Of a stretch of 64,000 nt of DNA, positions 21,051-32,934 are shown one piece after another (position 1 is the stretch's first letter; each line of letters begins with the position of its first letter). The position numbers were made by a program, and so were the translations under genes. This DNA comes from Strigamia acuminata (taxonomy: Eukaryota; Arthropoda; Chilopoda; Geophilomorpha; Linotaeniidae). The notes below the pieces were generated by a model. It made no database searches. It was not told the origin of the DNA and saw nothing but the letters and a program-made list of their open reading frames with translations. The DNA lies in contig OX442315.1 in NCBI GenBank assembly GCA_949358305.1, positions 36,978,427-37,042,426 on the forward strand, written 5' to 3'.

Positions 21051-21202
21051 CTATACTCTTTCCGAACTCAAGAAGAGCCCTGGAAGCTGGGCTCCCATTG
21101 GCCGAGCTATCTCACTAGTGTAGCAGTAGTTGCATTGCAGTTTCAAGTAGGCCAATGGGAGCCCAGCTTTCAGGGCTCTTCTTGAGTTCGGAAAGAGTAT
21201 AG
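21051..21202. mobile_element. 152-bp foldback hairpin (MITE-like)
   Basis: Two 53-bp arms (21051-21103 and 21150-21202) are inverted copies with a single mismatch, around a 46-nt loop. The ends are CTATACTC...GAGTATAG. Almost no divergence between the arms implies recent origin or gene conversion. No clear target duplication, so the superfamily is unknown. Confidence 0.85.
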
Positions 21203-21625
21203 ATAATACAATTTTATATGATGCCTTAAGTTTAAAATTCTCAATAATTACAAAGCAATTTTTTTACATGTGATTGTGCTGCCATCTATTAGTGAAGTGT
21301 ACCGATACACTGCGTAGGAATTTGATTTAGTCATGTGATTTTTCAGTCTCATATGATTTTATACAGATCAGTAGTTTTTTTTTTTTTTTATTCAATTGTA
21401 ATCATAAAAAATGCCAAAAAATAAAAGTGCAAAAACAAGAATGTGGCAAAGTGCTTGGCGAAAGTTTTATGGTTCACCAAAAACTAAATGGTAATTTTAT
21501 TTGTGTTAAATTTTGTGAAATTTTAATTTTGGGTCAGCTTTGTACGATTTTCGGCCAGATTTGGTGTCATTTTGAGCCAGATTACGTGCGATCTTGGGCC
21601 AGTTTTGGTGCGATTTTGGGCAAGA
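21203..21625. other. A/T-rich spacer with degenerate short repeats
   Basis: Ends with imperfect repeats of a GATTTTGGGCCAG-like unit (about 21525-21625). No gene seen. Confidence 0.4.
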
Positions 21626-21931
21626 TGTGATGTTCTGATTCTCCTCTCAGTGGGTTCTTGTTGGTTAATGAAAACGAACTGAGAAATAACATAAAGTCTT
21701 CATTTGGGCACAAATATTGTTTGATCTTTACTTGACCAAAAATAGGCAGCAGCAATCATAATATTTTGATCAAAAAAGTAAATTAATAAAACAAAAGAAC
21801 ACACAATGACACACATGACATAATATATTGCAAACAAAAATAAACACTCTTCAAAAACATTATCTAACACCAAAGTACTTTGACAAAATTATTATATAAA
21901 AATGTTACACTGATAAAATTCAATTTTCACA
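21626..21931 (-). mobile_element. 3' LTR of a minus-strand LTR element
   Basis: A 306-bp segment with TGTGA...TCACA ends. Directly beyond it on the internal side is a purine tract when read on the - strand (TTAAGGGGGGAGGA, 21932-21945), the expected polypurine tract of an LTR retroelement. I could not find the matching 5' LTR at higher coordinates, so the element is truncated or its other LTR has decayed. Confidence 0.65.
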
Positions 21932-22126
21932 TCCTCCCCCCTTAAATCTAAAGACACTTATTTAAAAATAAAAATAATCCTTAAACCTAACAATAGCAAG
22001 AACATACAAAATTGACATACATACAAACTAAAATTTTAAACACACAAAATACAATTTTTAGAAATTACAGAAAAGAGAAAATAGAACAAAAATAAAAGAT
22101 AGAATTGCATTCTTATTATACTTCTT

Positions 22127-22597
22127 TCAAGGATATTTTTCTCCCCATGGAAATTCTTCTTTACCTTCTTCACCCTCAATGGCATTTTCGCATCTAGCTT
22201 GAGCTTCTTCCTCTTCTTCTTCGATGACCAATCGTATCTCCTCCATCTCTCTCTGCTCCTGCTGTCTTCTCTGTTCTACTAATGTTTCTCTCTGGTTCAT
22301 CGGAACCGCTTCTCCAATTATTCTGATAGGTTCAAGAGCCGGACGCTGTCTCCTGGCAGCTCGTCCTCGTCCCCATACTCGATCCACTGGAACCTCTCGT
22401 TGGGGCAGCTGAAGGACTGGTCTTCCTTGCAACGCCCCTTTTCTTCCTCTTCTTAATTGATAATATATTTGTAGTCTTAGAACAAACTGGGCACAGGTAT
22501 ACAAAAGAAATAGCACAAACTCTAAAACCATTATAGCAAACATCGTGAGTGTTATGATTTCTCTTTTTTCTTCTTTTTTCTCTTTATTCCTTTCCAA
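22127..22597 (-). CDS. Unknown 156-codon ORF inside the LTR-element remnant
   Basis: I do not recognise this protein. It starts with a charged K/E stretch, then one strong hydrophobic segment (about residues 15-38, TMFAIMVLEFVLFLLYTC), a basic/proline-containing middle (about 45-90), and an acidic, glutamine/glutamate-rich C-terminus (about 100-140) likely to form a coiled coil. Position just upstream of the polypurine tract suggests the last ORF of the LTR element, perhaps the remains of a membrane protein or an accessory ORF. Whether it is expressed is unknown. Confidence 0.35.
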   Translation of the reverse strand: MERNKEKKEEKREIITLTMFAIMVLEFVLFLLYTCAQFVLRLQIYYQLRRGRKGALQGRPVLQLPQREVPVDRVWGRGRAARRQRPALEPIRIIGEAVPMNQRETLVEQRRQQEQREMEEIRLVIEEEEEEAQARCENAIEGEEGKEEFPWGEKYP

Positions 22598-23789
22598 CTT
22601 GTGATCAGATTTCTGCTATCAATCTCTTATTCTCCTGACACCTAAGTTCTTATTTCATCGTTCTCAACTGTCACTATCACATATACATAATAGTAACTCA
22701 ATTTTTCTTAAGTTAAATCCTTACTCTGTACACTTAAAATGACTTATTTATAATATCTTTAAACACTAACAACTCTTTATTTGAAAATAATTATCAAAAT
22801 AAAATACTTAAAGTATACGTTAGACTTATAATTTTCAAAGCAAAGCAATGTTAAGCGTAGCAATAAAATATTAAATCAAGTTTCTATAATTCTCTTTGGA
22901 GTCCTGCTGCAACTTTCTCCTCTTTCAGTTGTTATTTTAGGACTACTTCGTCTTCTATTAATCTTATCTGTTTCTTCTAATCTAGTATTATCCAAATCAA
23001 CTTCTATATTTTGCTTTTTATTTTTCTTACTCCTTTTGTTTCTATTCCTATATCTCAAGGCCTGATATTTTATATTCCAATCCCCACATATAATTTTACT
23101 AATTATGAAAAGTTATGAAGTTAAAATAATATTTATAATTGACAAAACATGAAAAGATGAAAAGTGTAAACTTATTCCTCCTCATTAATTTGACTCAACT
23201 CCATTCGTATGTGATTCATGGTCACACCATCACCTTTTGTAAAATAACTCCCCATATCAGTTATTAGTGATTGAATGACTGATGTGTTCGCTTTTAATTT
23301 TAGCTATGATAAAAGCATCAATTCAGAATCAAGAAAATAATGTGGGAAACTGGATTTTATTTTATAAATTCTAGCAAAATGTATAAAATTTTGATAAAAG
23401 TTGGGTTTTTTTTATAAATTCCGATGAAATCTGTTTAATTTTTGAAAAATTCTAACAAAATGTGCGATCATTTCGACCGAATTTGATAAAATTTTGATAA
23501 AATTTTGATCTTACTTTGAATAGTCTTTTTCAATCAGTACGACACGAATAGCAAAATTGAATTTCGCGCCGTCTGGTGGTAAAATAAATGGAGCGCCAGG
23601 ATTGGGTGAATGGAAAGAAAGCGGTGATTGGTGGCGCCAATCTCTCCCACGTGTAAAACTAATATTTCCTCGGTTTGATCATAAATCATACTTATCTTCT
23701 TTATTTTTAATGTTTCTTTTTTTTCGTAAGATACTTTCTTTCAGTGAAAATTGTACTTAAACATCTCGAATTAATTCAATTTAGGAACC
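22598..23789. other. Decayed LTR-element interior and spacer
   Basis: A short basic ORF at 22876-23058 (-) may belong to the same remnant. From about 23340 to 23520 there are imperfect repeats of an AAAATTTTGATAAAA-like unit, similar in character to 21525-21625 on the other side of the element. No host gene seen. Confidence 0.4.
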
Positions 23790-23974
23790 AAAATGGCTTC
23801 CACGCATTGACTGAGAGCGATTCAGGAAATAACAACGTTTACGCATGCGTATAATGACGTTCATCCAAGATTACTCATAATGGCGGATGATAGTGGTGAA
23901 ATAATGCTGGTTCTTTGTGGTCCTCGGTTAAGTTAGGCGCGATCATCGTAACATTTTTGTAATAGCAGTCAAGT
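23790..23974 (+). promoter_or_regulatory. TATA-less promoter region of the MFSD14-like gene
   Basis: Just upstream of the start codon: two YY1-like strings (AAAATGGCTTCC at 23790 and ATAATGGCGGAT at 23877), an NRF1-like ACGCATGCGT, and a CRE-like TGACGTTCA at about 23863. No TATA box. Typical of a broadly expressed gene. Motif reading only. Confidence 0.5.
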
Positions 23975-26900
23975 ATGCCGCCGAAGCCTTCGAGAAAGGT
24001 GGTTGGAATTATTATACGAAGTCGTAAGAACATCAAAGAAGGAGTCGTGGTGAGTTTTGTTTCGCAACCAGCCGTCTAGTCTTCCTTTCCCTATTATTCA
24101 ATACTGCGCTTATTTGCACCGTTTGCAATCCGTATACTTAATCTAACGACCGTGTCGACCAAACATTATTGCAATACCCATTGGAAATTTAATTTAACGT
24201 AGGGATTTTTGGTTGACACGAAAATCGAATGAAAATTTTGTCATAATTTATAATAACAATTGGAGATGTTAATGTAAAATGGTCAAAATAAATTTAAAAA
24301 AAATCCAAACTATAATGAAAATTAACTAAAATGACGAAATGTTTCCATTCGCATGATATCTTCTCTTCAATGACCCGATTCTATATAACCTTGAAATTTT
24401 CCAATACATATTTTTTGTGGTTCAAATTTGTTTATTTTTCTTTTCGAATTGTGAATGGAAGAATCTAAAAACATTTTTTACCTAAAAGTATATATTTGTG
24501 TGATATATATTTCATATATTATTTATTTATTTACTTATTTATTTTTTGGTAAAAATCTATTCTCTGTATAAAAAAAAAATGTATAAACTTGATTTTTGAG
24601 GTAAAATAGGGAGCAAACAAAAGAAATACGGTAATTTTTGTTTCATATTGTTTTGTGTTCCATGTCTCAATCAAAGCTTATAAGTCTTCAGGATTGATCA
24701 ATATTAAACAACTGTCACACTTTTAGAGAATTAAATATCCAATAAAAAAAAATGCACACATAACTGCATTGATCTAAAAATACAACATTTTTCCCCGCAA
24801 TATGTCTATAAAAAATTATATATATCTATATATCAGGTCGGAAATTACAATTAATAATTACTGTGCTGATAAATGTGATAAACACTTGCGACAAATGCAT
24901 AACAGCTGCTTGATACTTTGATCATTAAATCCTATTCATTTGAAGCGTAATGCCAATTTATGATTGCATACAGTAGCTAGGAACCTATTTGTGGTTCGTA
25001 ATCAAGTTTTATGACTTGAATTTTATTTTTATTTTTATTTTTATTTAAGTTTAAATTTTTTATACATTTTATTTATTTATTTATTCTATATTATCATTTC
25101 AGAGCTCAGGAATAGGTGAACCTAGTCTCTACCATGCATTGGTGGTTATATTTTTGGAATTCTTCGCATGGGGCCTGCTTACAACCCCCATGATTACAGT
25201 GAGTTTTGATTTTGTTGTTTTTTGACATGTTATTAAATTTGCTTTTATTTTCATAGGTATTGAATGAAACTTTTCCAAATCACACATTTTTAATGAACGG
25301 ACTTATAGTAGGAATAAAGGTATAAAAAATTGATTTTACATTTGAGCGCGTAAACTAGCGGAGACGATATGTTTACAGATTTTGATTAAAAAAAATTAAT
25401 TATTTTAAAACGAGCTGACTTACTTTCCAACTTGTGCTTTATCCGCGGCTTGTTAATTTTGGTGCTAAATTACGATTAAAAATATTTAATTAAAAGTTTG
25501 TTTAACTATAAAGTTTCGAAAGCATGAAAACATGAAATCTGAACAAGAAAACGTGGTAAAGTCAAGCAAGAGTAGGGATCGTGTTATTTTGCCAACCACG
25601 CAGTAAAAATTGTGTGAAACGATAATTCGTTGGACAAGCGCATAAATTAAACTGACGTGAAATATAGAGTTAAAAGAGTTAAACGTCCGCATGAATTTAC
25701 GATGTTGGGATAAAACGCGGTAAGGTTTATCATTGAAGTTCCACAAGATTTGGTTTGGCCGAAATATGTATTCTGTTTTCGCTCGAGTTTTAATCAATTT
25801 ATTTGGCCAAGTCATTCCATTTAATAATTCAGTTTTTATTCAGTTTTCAAACTTTGCAGTTTGAATGCTGTTGATTTTTTAGAAAGATGATTATTGTATT
25901 GCTCTGTATTTTAGGATTTAAAGTATAAAAATTAAAAATTTGAATTTGAACGCTTTTTTTAAAATGAAAAATTGCGAACGTTTCCATGGTGACCACAAGT
26001 TGCCAGAACACTAGATGGTCTCCCATTATTTCAGGCATTTGGTCTAATTCGAAATGGGTAGAAAAACAACTTTCGCAATACCGCTGAGAAGCAGGCACTC
26101 TCTGCACTTATCCTCGAAACCATTTGGTCATTTATTACTCTAACGTGAATATATATTCAGTTTCAGCTTTATAATGACCTACATAATTCACCCGAAAGTT
26201 AATTCTAAAAAAGCAGGACTGGCAAATTAATTAAAAATTAAAAGTTGGCATTTAGATGAAATAAAATGTTGTTGATGCAATCTCATTTAAAAACAAACAT
26301 AATATCATACTCCTTAATAAATAAATGAATAAATAAAAATAAAATACATTTGTTTGTTTCAGGGTCTGTTATCATTTCTGAGTGCTCCATTGATTGGGGC
26401 ATTGTCCGATGTTTGGGGCCGCAAATTTTTTCTGGTCATTACGGTTTTCTTTACTTGTGCCCCAATACCACTCATGAAAATCAACACGTGGTAAACGAAA
26501 ATTAAATAAATGACCAACACTAATTTTAATTGAATTGTTTTCACGTTTAATTGCTGCTTTTGTTTTTTCGCAGGTGGTACTTCGCTATGATCTCTATTTC
26601 CGGTGTTTTTGCTGTCACTTTCTCCGTTGTATTTGCGTATGTGGCAGATGTGACTGAAGAACAAGACAGAAGTTCAGCTTACGGCCTTGTAAGTCAATTT
26701 TAATTCGACCGTTAATTCTTTTGAGGTATTTCTAAAAATTATATTTTAAAACTTCTATTTTATTTCTTTGTCAGGTTTCTGCTACATTTGCTGCCAGCCT
26801 GGTGACGAGCCCTGCATTGGGTGCCTATTTAGGTTCCATCTACAGTGACAACTTAGTAGTTGCATTAGCGACTGCCATTGCCATACTGGATGTGTTCTTC

Positions 26901-28986
26901 ATCCTCGTGGCTGTGCCTGAGTCTCTACCGGAAAAAGTGCGTCCTTCTTCTTGGGGTGCTCCCATATCTTGGGAACAGGCAGATCCGTTTTCAGTGAGTT
27001 TTATTGATTACATTCTCACGACAGTTTGTTTACACGCCAGTTCGAGTCGAATGAAAGAGTTTAGGACTGCGTTTATTGCTTTCTTTAAGGGTACAAGAAC
27101 AGGAAAGATTACATTTTCTTTTATCTATACTGGTCTTAGTGTTCAATTCCATTCCAGCATTGTAGTGCTTAGTTGTTAGATCAAATTGAGCTTTCCACAG
27201 TTTTGGCCCGACCGGGGTTTATGGGGCGGAGGACAACCACGGAAGTAAAATGCAGTTCACTTACTGATTTGATGTGGGTTGTTCTTGCAATCACATGAAT
27301 TTATATTCTGAATGATTATTTTATCGGTTAAACTTAAAATTGAAAATTATATTTTGAATTGTGTTGATTTCAATATTTGTTGTTGTAATTTTCAAGGCTT
27401 TGCGAAAGGTGGGCAAGGATCGTACCATTTTAATGTTGTGCGTTACGGTGTTTCTCTCGTACCTTCCCGAAGCGGGACAATATTCATGTTTTTTCGTTTA
27501 CTTGAGACTAGTAAGTTAAAAAATAGACGACAAGTAAAACGTGAAGAATAAAAAAATAAAAATATTATTTTTGTTTAAGGTAATGGGGTTTTCGTTCGAA
27601 GCGGTAGCTACTTTTATTGCGGTTATTGGCGTGTTATCCGTTATAGCACAAACGGCACAATTAAGCCTACTAATGAAAACCGTAGGAAGCAAACATACGA
27701 TAATGGTGGGACTGTTTTTTGAAGTCCTCCAACTCATGTGGTACGGATTTGGCTCTCAAATGTGGTAAGCTTTAAAATTAATTTTGTTTTAGAAATAAAT
27801 GGATTTGGTGTTGATTGTACTTTTTTGTAATTTCTAGGATGATGTGGGCGGCGGGAGTTTTAGCGTCTATTTCTAGCATTTCCTATCCAGCCATTAGCGC
27901 ATTTGTATCAACGCACGCTGACGCAGATAAACAAGGTAAACGGAATGAAAATTTGTTCGCTCGATTGGATTTGATTTGATTTGATTTTTGGAAACAGGTT
28001 TAATGCAAGGAATTATCACTGGAACACGGGGTTTATGTAATGGATTGGGTCCTGCAGTTTATGGTTTCATATTCTACTTATTTCACGTGGACCTTAACGA
28101 TGATGAAGCTCATTTGCAGTCTATACCGTCAACGTCACCAAATACTAGTTTACCTAAACATGAAGACATTCCTCCGGTAAATATGTGTGATTGCGCTCAA
28201 AATCGGTCAGGGTGAGTTAAAAGTCAAGAAACATCACAATACTCTGTAAGTGTTAAATATTAAATTGGACTTTTGACTCGCTCTGGAGATCAATCAAAAT
28301 AGGCTAATGTTGATAGTGTTCAGACCTGACTGGATTGGTTAGGCAGCAGATACAATCAGATAGAGAATTGGCATTCAAGTGGCATTCGAGGTTTGAAATT
28401 AATAAATAAAAATTAAAAAAAGTGATTTTGGAATGGAAATTTAATGCAAAATGAGTTATTTTGATTTGAAATTGTTGTGATTCAAATTATATAACACATT
28501 TTTTATGCTGTATGATTACTATCCTCTGCAGGAAGCAGCCAGATATGTCATATCTTATCACTTAATCTGCAATGTAACCGTTCAAAGGTGGCACTTAATA
28601 GGCAATTTGATTGAAATGAAAATGAATAGTTGTCAAATTTTGCATCATTTTTAACAGGAGTGCCTCGTTTGTAAAAAATACTTGTGTATATTTTTAATAC
28701 AGTATTTGCAAAAGTCAATATTCATATATTTATTTGTGTTTTTTTTCTTTTATTTAATTTGCAGTTGGTTCCTGGCCCACCATTCGTGTTTGGTGCATTA
28801 CTAGCCATTGTGGCTCTTTTAGTCGCTGCCTTTATTCCCGATGAACCCAAGGTTAGTGCCAGTGCCAAACCAAATTCCCGCCGATCATCAGCTAACGCGG
28901 TAGAAGTATTCCACTATGACTACGAAGTAGGACACAGAAAGCACGATAGTAATCAACCTCTGATGGAAGAATCAGATGCTTTATAG
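23975..28986 (+). CDS. MFSD14/HIAT1-like major facilitator transporter
   Basis: Complete gene, about 497 residues from 11 exons: 23975-24049, 25103-25198, 25257-25319, 26363-26490, 26574-26688, 26775-26993, 27397-27510, 27580-27764, 27838-27935, 27998-28176, 28765-28986. All junctions have GT/AG ends and keep frame. The product has the family signature EPSLYHALVVIFLEFFAWGL at the start, the MFS loop motif GALSDVWGRKFFLV, then SYLPEAGQYSCFFVYLRL, and about 12 membrane segments. It ends with a cytoplasmic tail of about 60 residues. MFSD14A/B (hippocampus abundant transcript) are orphan solute carriers of intracellular membranes; the substrate is not known. Length is normal for the family. Confidence 0.95.
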
Positions 28987-28997
28987 TCAGAGTATGA

Positions 28998-29003
28998 AAT
29001 AAA
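28998..29003 (+). promoter_or_regulatory. Candidate polyadenylation signal of the MFSD14-like gene
   Basis: AATAAA 12 bp after the stop codon. A second AATAAA lies at about 29052 and could be used instead. Confidence 0.4.
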
Positions 29004-29059
29004 TACCTGAAAATTTTCTTTTGAGTTGCACTCGGTTTCCTAAGAAGTTCGAATAAACA

Positions 29060-31756
29060 CGCGGCAAGATATAAACACCGGCCACTGTATACTTAATCCT
29101 AAGGTGTCGACTCTGCGCCAAGGATGGGATGGATTTCGTCTGGATCGCGGTGCAGCGATATCGTGTTTCGTCGACATTTTTGTGATACATTTTATTTTTT
29201 ATTTTCTAACGACCAAGCAATTTGTAGGAAAGAACTCACTTTCTCAATCACTTTGCTCTTCCTCAACAAAAACAACAACAACAACAACAAAAACAACAGT
29301 AGAAAAAAAGAGAGAAATCTACGAAGCAAGTGCCGTCACCAAAAGTATTGCAAACAAAAAGAAATGAAGAAATTGACCTGATTAGATGTTTATATACTCC
29401 CTACAAGCATAAGTATATCTATATATTTAAATACACATATATATGTATAAAAATATATATATGTAGAATATTCAATTTAAAAAGAAAGCAAAGCTATTTT
29501 CAAGAGCTACGTTACTTTAGAGTTATAAAAATAGTTTGTTTCTAAAATAGACTGTTTTAAGCATTTAGTTTTTTCTTTTGTTTTTGTTGTATAGTTTAGT
29601 TCAGGAATTTTTCCCCCTCTTCATTTTAGCAAGTTTATTAATGATGAATGGATGTATGAATTTTTATTTTTTACTTCATTTTTACATTAATTTTTGGTGT
29701 GTATTTCTTTTTGGTTCAAATTCATTGCACTGTCATTAGTTATTTATTATTGATTTTGATATCTGCATAATTAGTTTAAGTTGTTTTTACTTGTCCAAAA
29801 AATGAACATTCCAAACATAGGAGGTATATTACTAGTCAAAGATGCTGAGCGAAATAGTGAAATTTGTGGGAAAAAAAGTGCATTTTGTCAGTCTTAATAC
29901 TCCTATTTGAGGTATGTGAAATTGTGAATGGAAAATGCTCTCTTGATTAAAAGTAATGGCAATCACTGTAATTACTTATTGTGTCCATTTCATTATGTGG
30001 AAATACATTTTCCAAAGACAATTATATGCATTTATTTTAAAACAAATGTGAGTCTGATTATGAAAATTATTCGATTTTGCTTCGTCTCCGTACGAGTGGA
30101 AAATAATTGATTTCCACAAACAGTTTAAACAACACATGTTTTGTACCTTTTTTTGGCTTTCGTTTTTCCTTTTTCTGCAGCTTTACTTTTCATTGAATCA
30201 ATGACATTTTTAAATTTAGGTTTTACAAAAAAATGATAAACATTGACAGCTGTTAAGTATTGAAATGAATTATCATGCCTTGACTTAATGAAAATAGTCT
30301 TTGAGTTATTAATTCATTCACTCGATGAAGTTTTACCAATTTAAGTTGTCATCATTTATTTAATTAAACTACCTACTTAGGGTTTGATAAACGGGGAATG
30401 TACCTGAATTTTTATAACAAATACATTTTATCATAAAGTAAACAGCAAGGTAAACAAGCCGTCTGTGAGTGCAGCATTCAATGGATCCAAAATGGCCTCC
30501 GGGTGATCCCATTTCAGCATATGGGAAAGCGAACGAGAAGGATCGCTTCTTTCTAGTCCAGGAAGCGATAAATCAATTCCAGACAATTTAAGCGGTTACA
30601 AAAATGAGCAGTTCTGAAAATGATCGTTTATCATTCGCATTTTTTTTAGTTGACAAATTGGTAATCTATAAACAACTTTCACAGAATTTTTTCTAACGAA
30701 TTATAAAAATTCCTCACGGCTTGAAAAATAAAAATAATTTTCTAAAACGTGCCATCATTTCCGATATTTTCTTGCTAAAAACGATAAACGCGTGTTTAAG
30801 ACAACTAAAAATTGTGTCTGCAGCAAACCCGCAGTACAGTTTTCCATGGCAACCAGGGGCATTGAAGAGAAAAGGGTTCCTTAACATTGGTTGTATATTA
30901 CTTTTTATAGTCGAGACACAGGAATACACAGACCTACCTCTTCTGTGTTCACATCTTACACTCTTGAGCTGGAAAGCAAAACAAAATGTAATATTTATAC
31001 AAAACTTTGGCATGTTTATTCAAACACATGTATGAAAAGCTCGTGTGCAAATATTCTTTCATATATCAAATAGAAAGAACTATCAACTAACAAGATATAC
31101 TAAAGAGAAAGAAATAAAAATCAGAATGAAATTATTTAAAGAAATGTTACTTAAAAGAAAAGAAATCACAATTACAGTATAAAAAAATTGGAAGTTGAAT
31201 GAATAAAAATGAATAAATACCATATTAAAAAATCCACTTTAGATTAAATAAGCAAGTTGTAGAAAATATTTCTTTTTTCACAAGTTCTGCACGCGTATAA
31301 CTTGATCAGAAATACCAATTGCATTTTCACATTTGTTGGGAGTTTTGGTTTCACATTGTCCACAATTAAGAGATAAAAAGAATACGAGGCAATTCCCAAT
31401 TCAATCGAATCGAATCGGCGTTGTTCTTTTAGCTCTCAAGTAATATTAATCCCTCCATCATAATTAATTCATCATGTAGGAATGTCTGCTCGATTAAGAA
31501 TTATTTGTGCACATCAAACTAAATATTGGTAAAATTTGCATTTCATTTCAGTTCGACTTTTTATTTTTTTTCCAATTTCATATGAAATTTCAAGCAAACT
31601 GGTTTCAGTCAATAATTAACCTGATATGGACAAATAAATTGGTCGCATCGTCAAGAATGTTTTATAAAAAAAATATATATATTTATAAAATAAAAAATGA
31701 AAGCAGAAAGTAAAAAAATAGAAATAAATTTAAAAAGTAAAAAAGAAAGAAATGAG
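29060..31756. other. Intergenic region between two convergent genes
   Basis: A/T-rich with an ACA-repeat (29267-29297), TA-rich microsatellite (29415-29465) and no convincing frame. The Nrk-like gene ends at 31757 from the other strand. A TTTATT at 31560-31565 could be its polyadenylation signal (AATAAA on the - strand). Confidence 0.5.
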
Positions 31757-32934
31757 CTAAACGTGAACGCGTGGCGTATGTGGTTTCTGACTCCGCACCA
31801 TCTCCTCCTGAATGACACCCAGATTACGATAAATAGTTTTGAACGAAGGCCTATTGGCCGCTTTGCGATTCCAACAAAGTTTCATCAAATCATAAACGCA
31901 CCGTGGCGTGTTGTCGGGACAGCCCAAAACGTTGCCTTCCTTGATGAACTTGACCACCTCCTCGTGCGTCATTCCGTAGTAGGGCTGCAGCGCGAACGAA
32001 AACGTCTCCCACAAAACCACCCCGCAAGCCCACACGTCCGACTCGACCGTATATTTATTGTATAAAATCGCCTCTAGAGGCATCCATCGGATGGGTATGG
32101 CGTCATGTTCGTTGCCCTTGTAGTAATCGCTCGAGTAGATCTTTTGCGACAGGCCGAAATCGGCGATCTTGACCACCATGTCGTCGTTCACCAGACAATT
32201 CCTGGTGGCCAAATCGCGGTGCACGAATTTGCGCTCGGACAGATACATCATGCCAGAAGCCACTTGCCTGGAAATGTTTATTAAATCTAAATTGGTAAGT
32301 TTGACGTCGTTGAAGATGTCGCCCGACGAACCGCGCACAATGTAGTTACTCGGGGAACAACTGCGCAGGAATTCGTTCAAGTCGCCCTTGCCCATGTACT
32401 CGAACAGGAGACACATGGGTCTGCCGACTGCGCACACTCCTAGCAGCTTCACGATGTTCGGATGAGCGAAATCCGCCATCAGGCACGCTTCGCGTTCGAA
32501 GTCGCTTTGCAGATCGTCGGACGCTTCGTCCTTGAGCATTTTCACCGCGACCAATGTGAATTCCTCGCCCTTGATCAGTCCCGGCGCCTTGGCCTGAAAC
32601 ACGCGTCCGAACGCGCCTTGTCCGATGTCCCTGATGTAAATGATGTCGTTGCGCGGGTATTCTAACGTTTCTAGTTTCGGGTTGAGCTGCACGCCCGTGT
32701 GGTGGTACGACAGGTTGGAGGGCAGTTTGTCCAGGTCGATTTCGATGTCTTGTTGGGGGGTCGCGTTGTACCCGAGACGTTGTTTGTAGAGGCGGTGGCA
32801 CAGCAGGAATATGAGCAGGATTAACACGAGGGCCGTGAAAGCCACGCTCGCGGTGATTAAGATCAACGTGGGAGAAAACCAGAAATGGAGCTGATTGCTG
32901 GGTGTTTCCATCTCCACGATCAAAGAGTTGTTAT
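31757..32934 (-). CDS. Nrk/MuSK-like gene, last exon: membrane segment and kinase domain
   Basis: About 392 residues. Transmembrane helix about residues 18-40 ([20 protein letters not shown]...), then a juxtamembrane stretch and a complete kinase: G-loop [15 protein letters not shown] lysine, HRDLATRN catalytic loop, DFG, activation loop [10 protein letters not shown] with the paired tyrosines of this family, and RWMPLEA. All catalytic residues are present, so it should be active. I see no NPxY motif in the juxtamembrane part, which vertebrate MuSK uses to bind Dok-7. The tail after the kinase is very short. The exon begins in phase 1 after a GACAG acceptor. Confidence 0.95.

Noticed and set aside
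26359-26664. Minus-strand ORF overlapping MFSD14 exons
   Set aside because: Antisense shadow of two real exons with correct splice sites.
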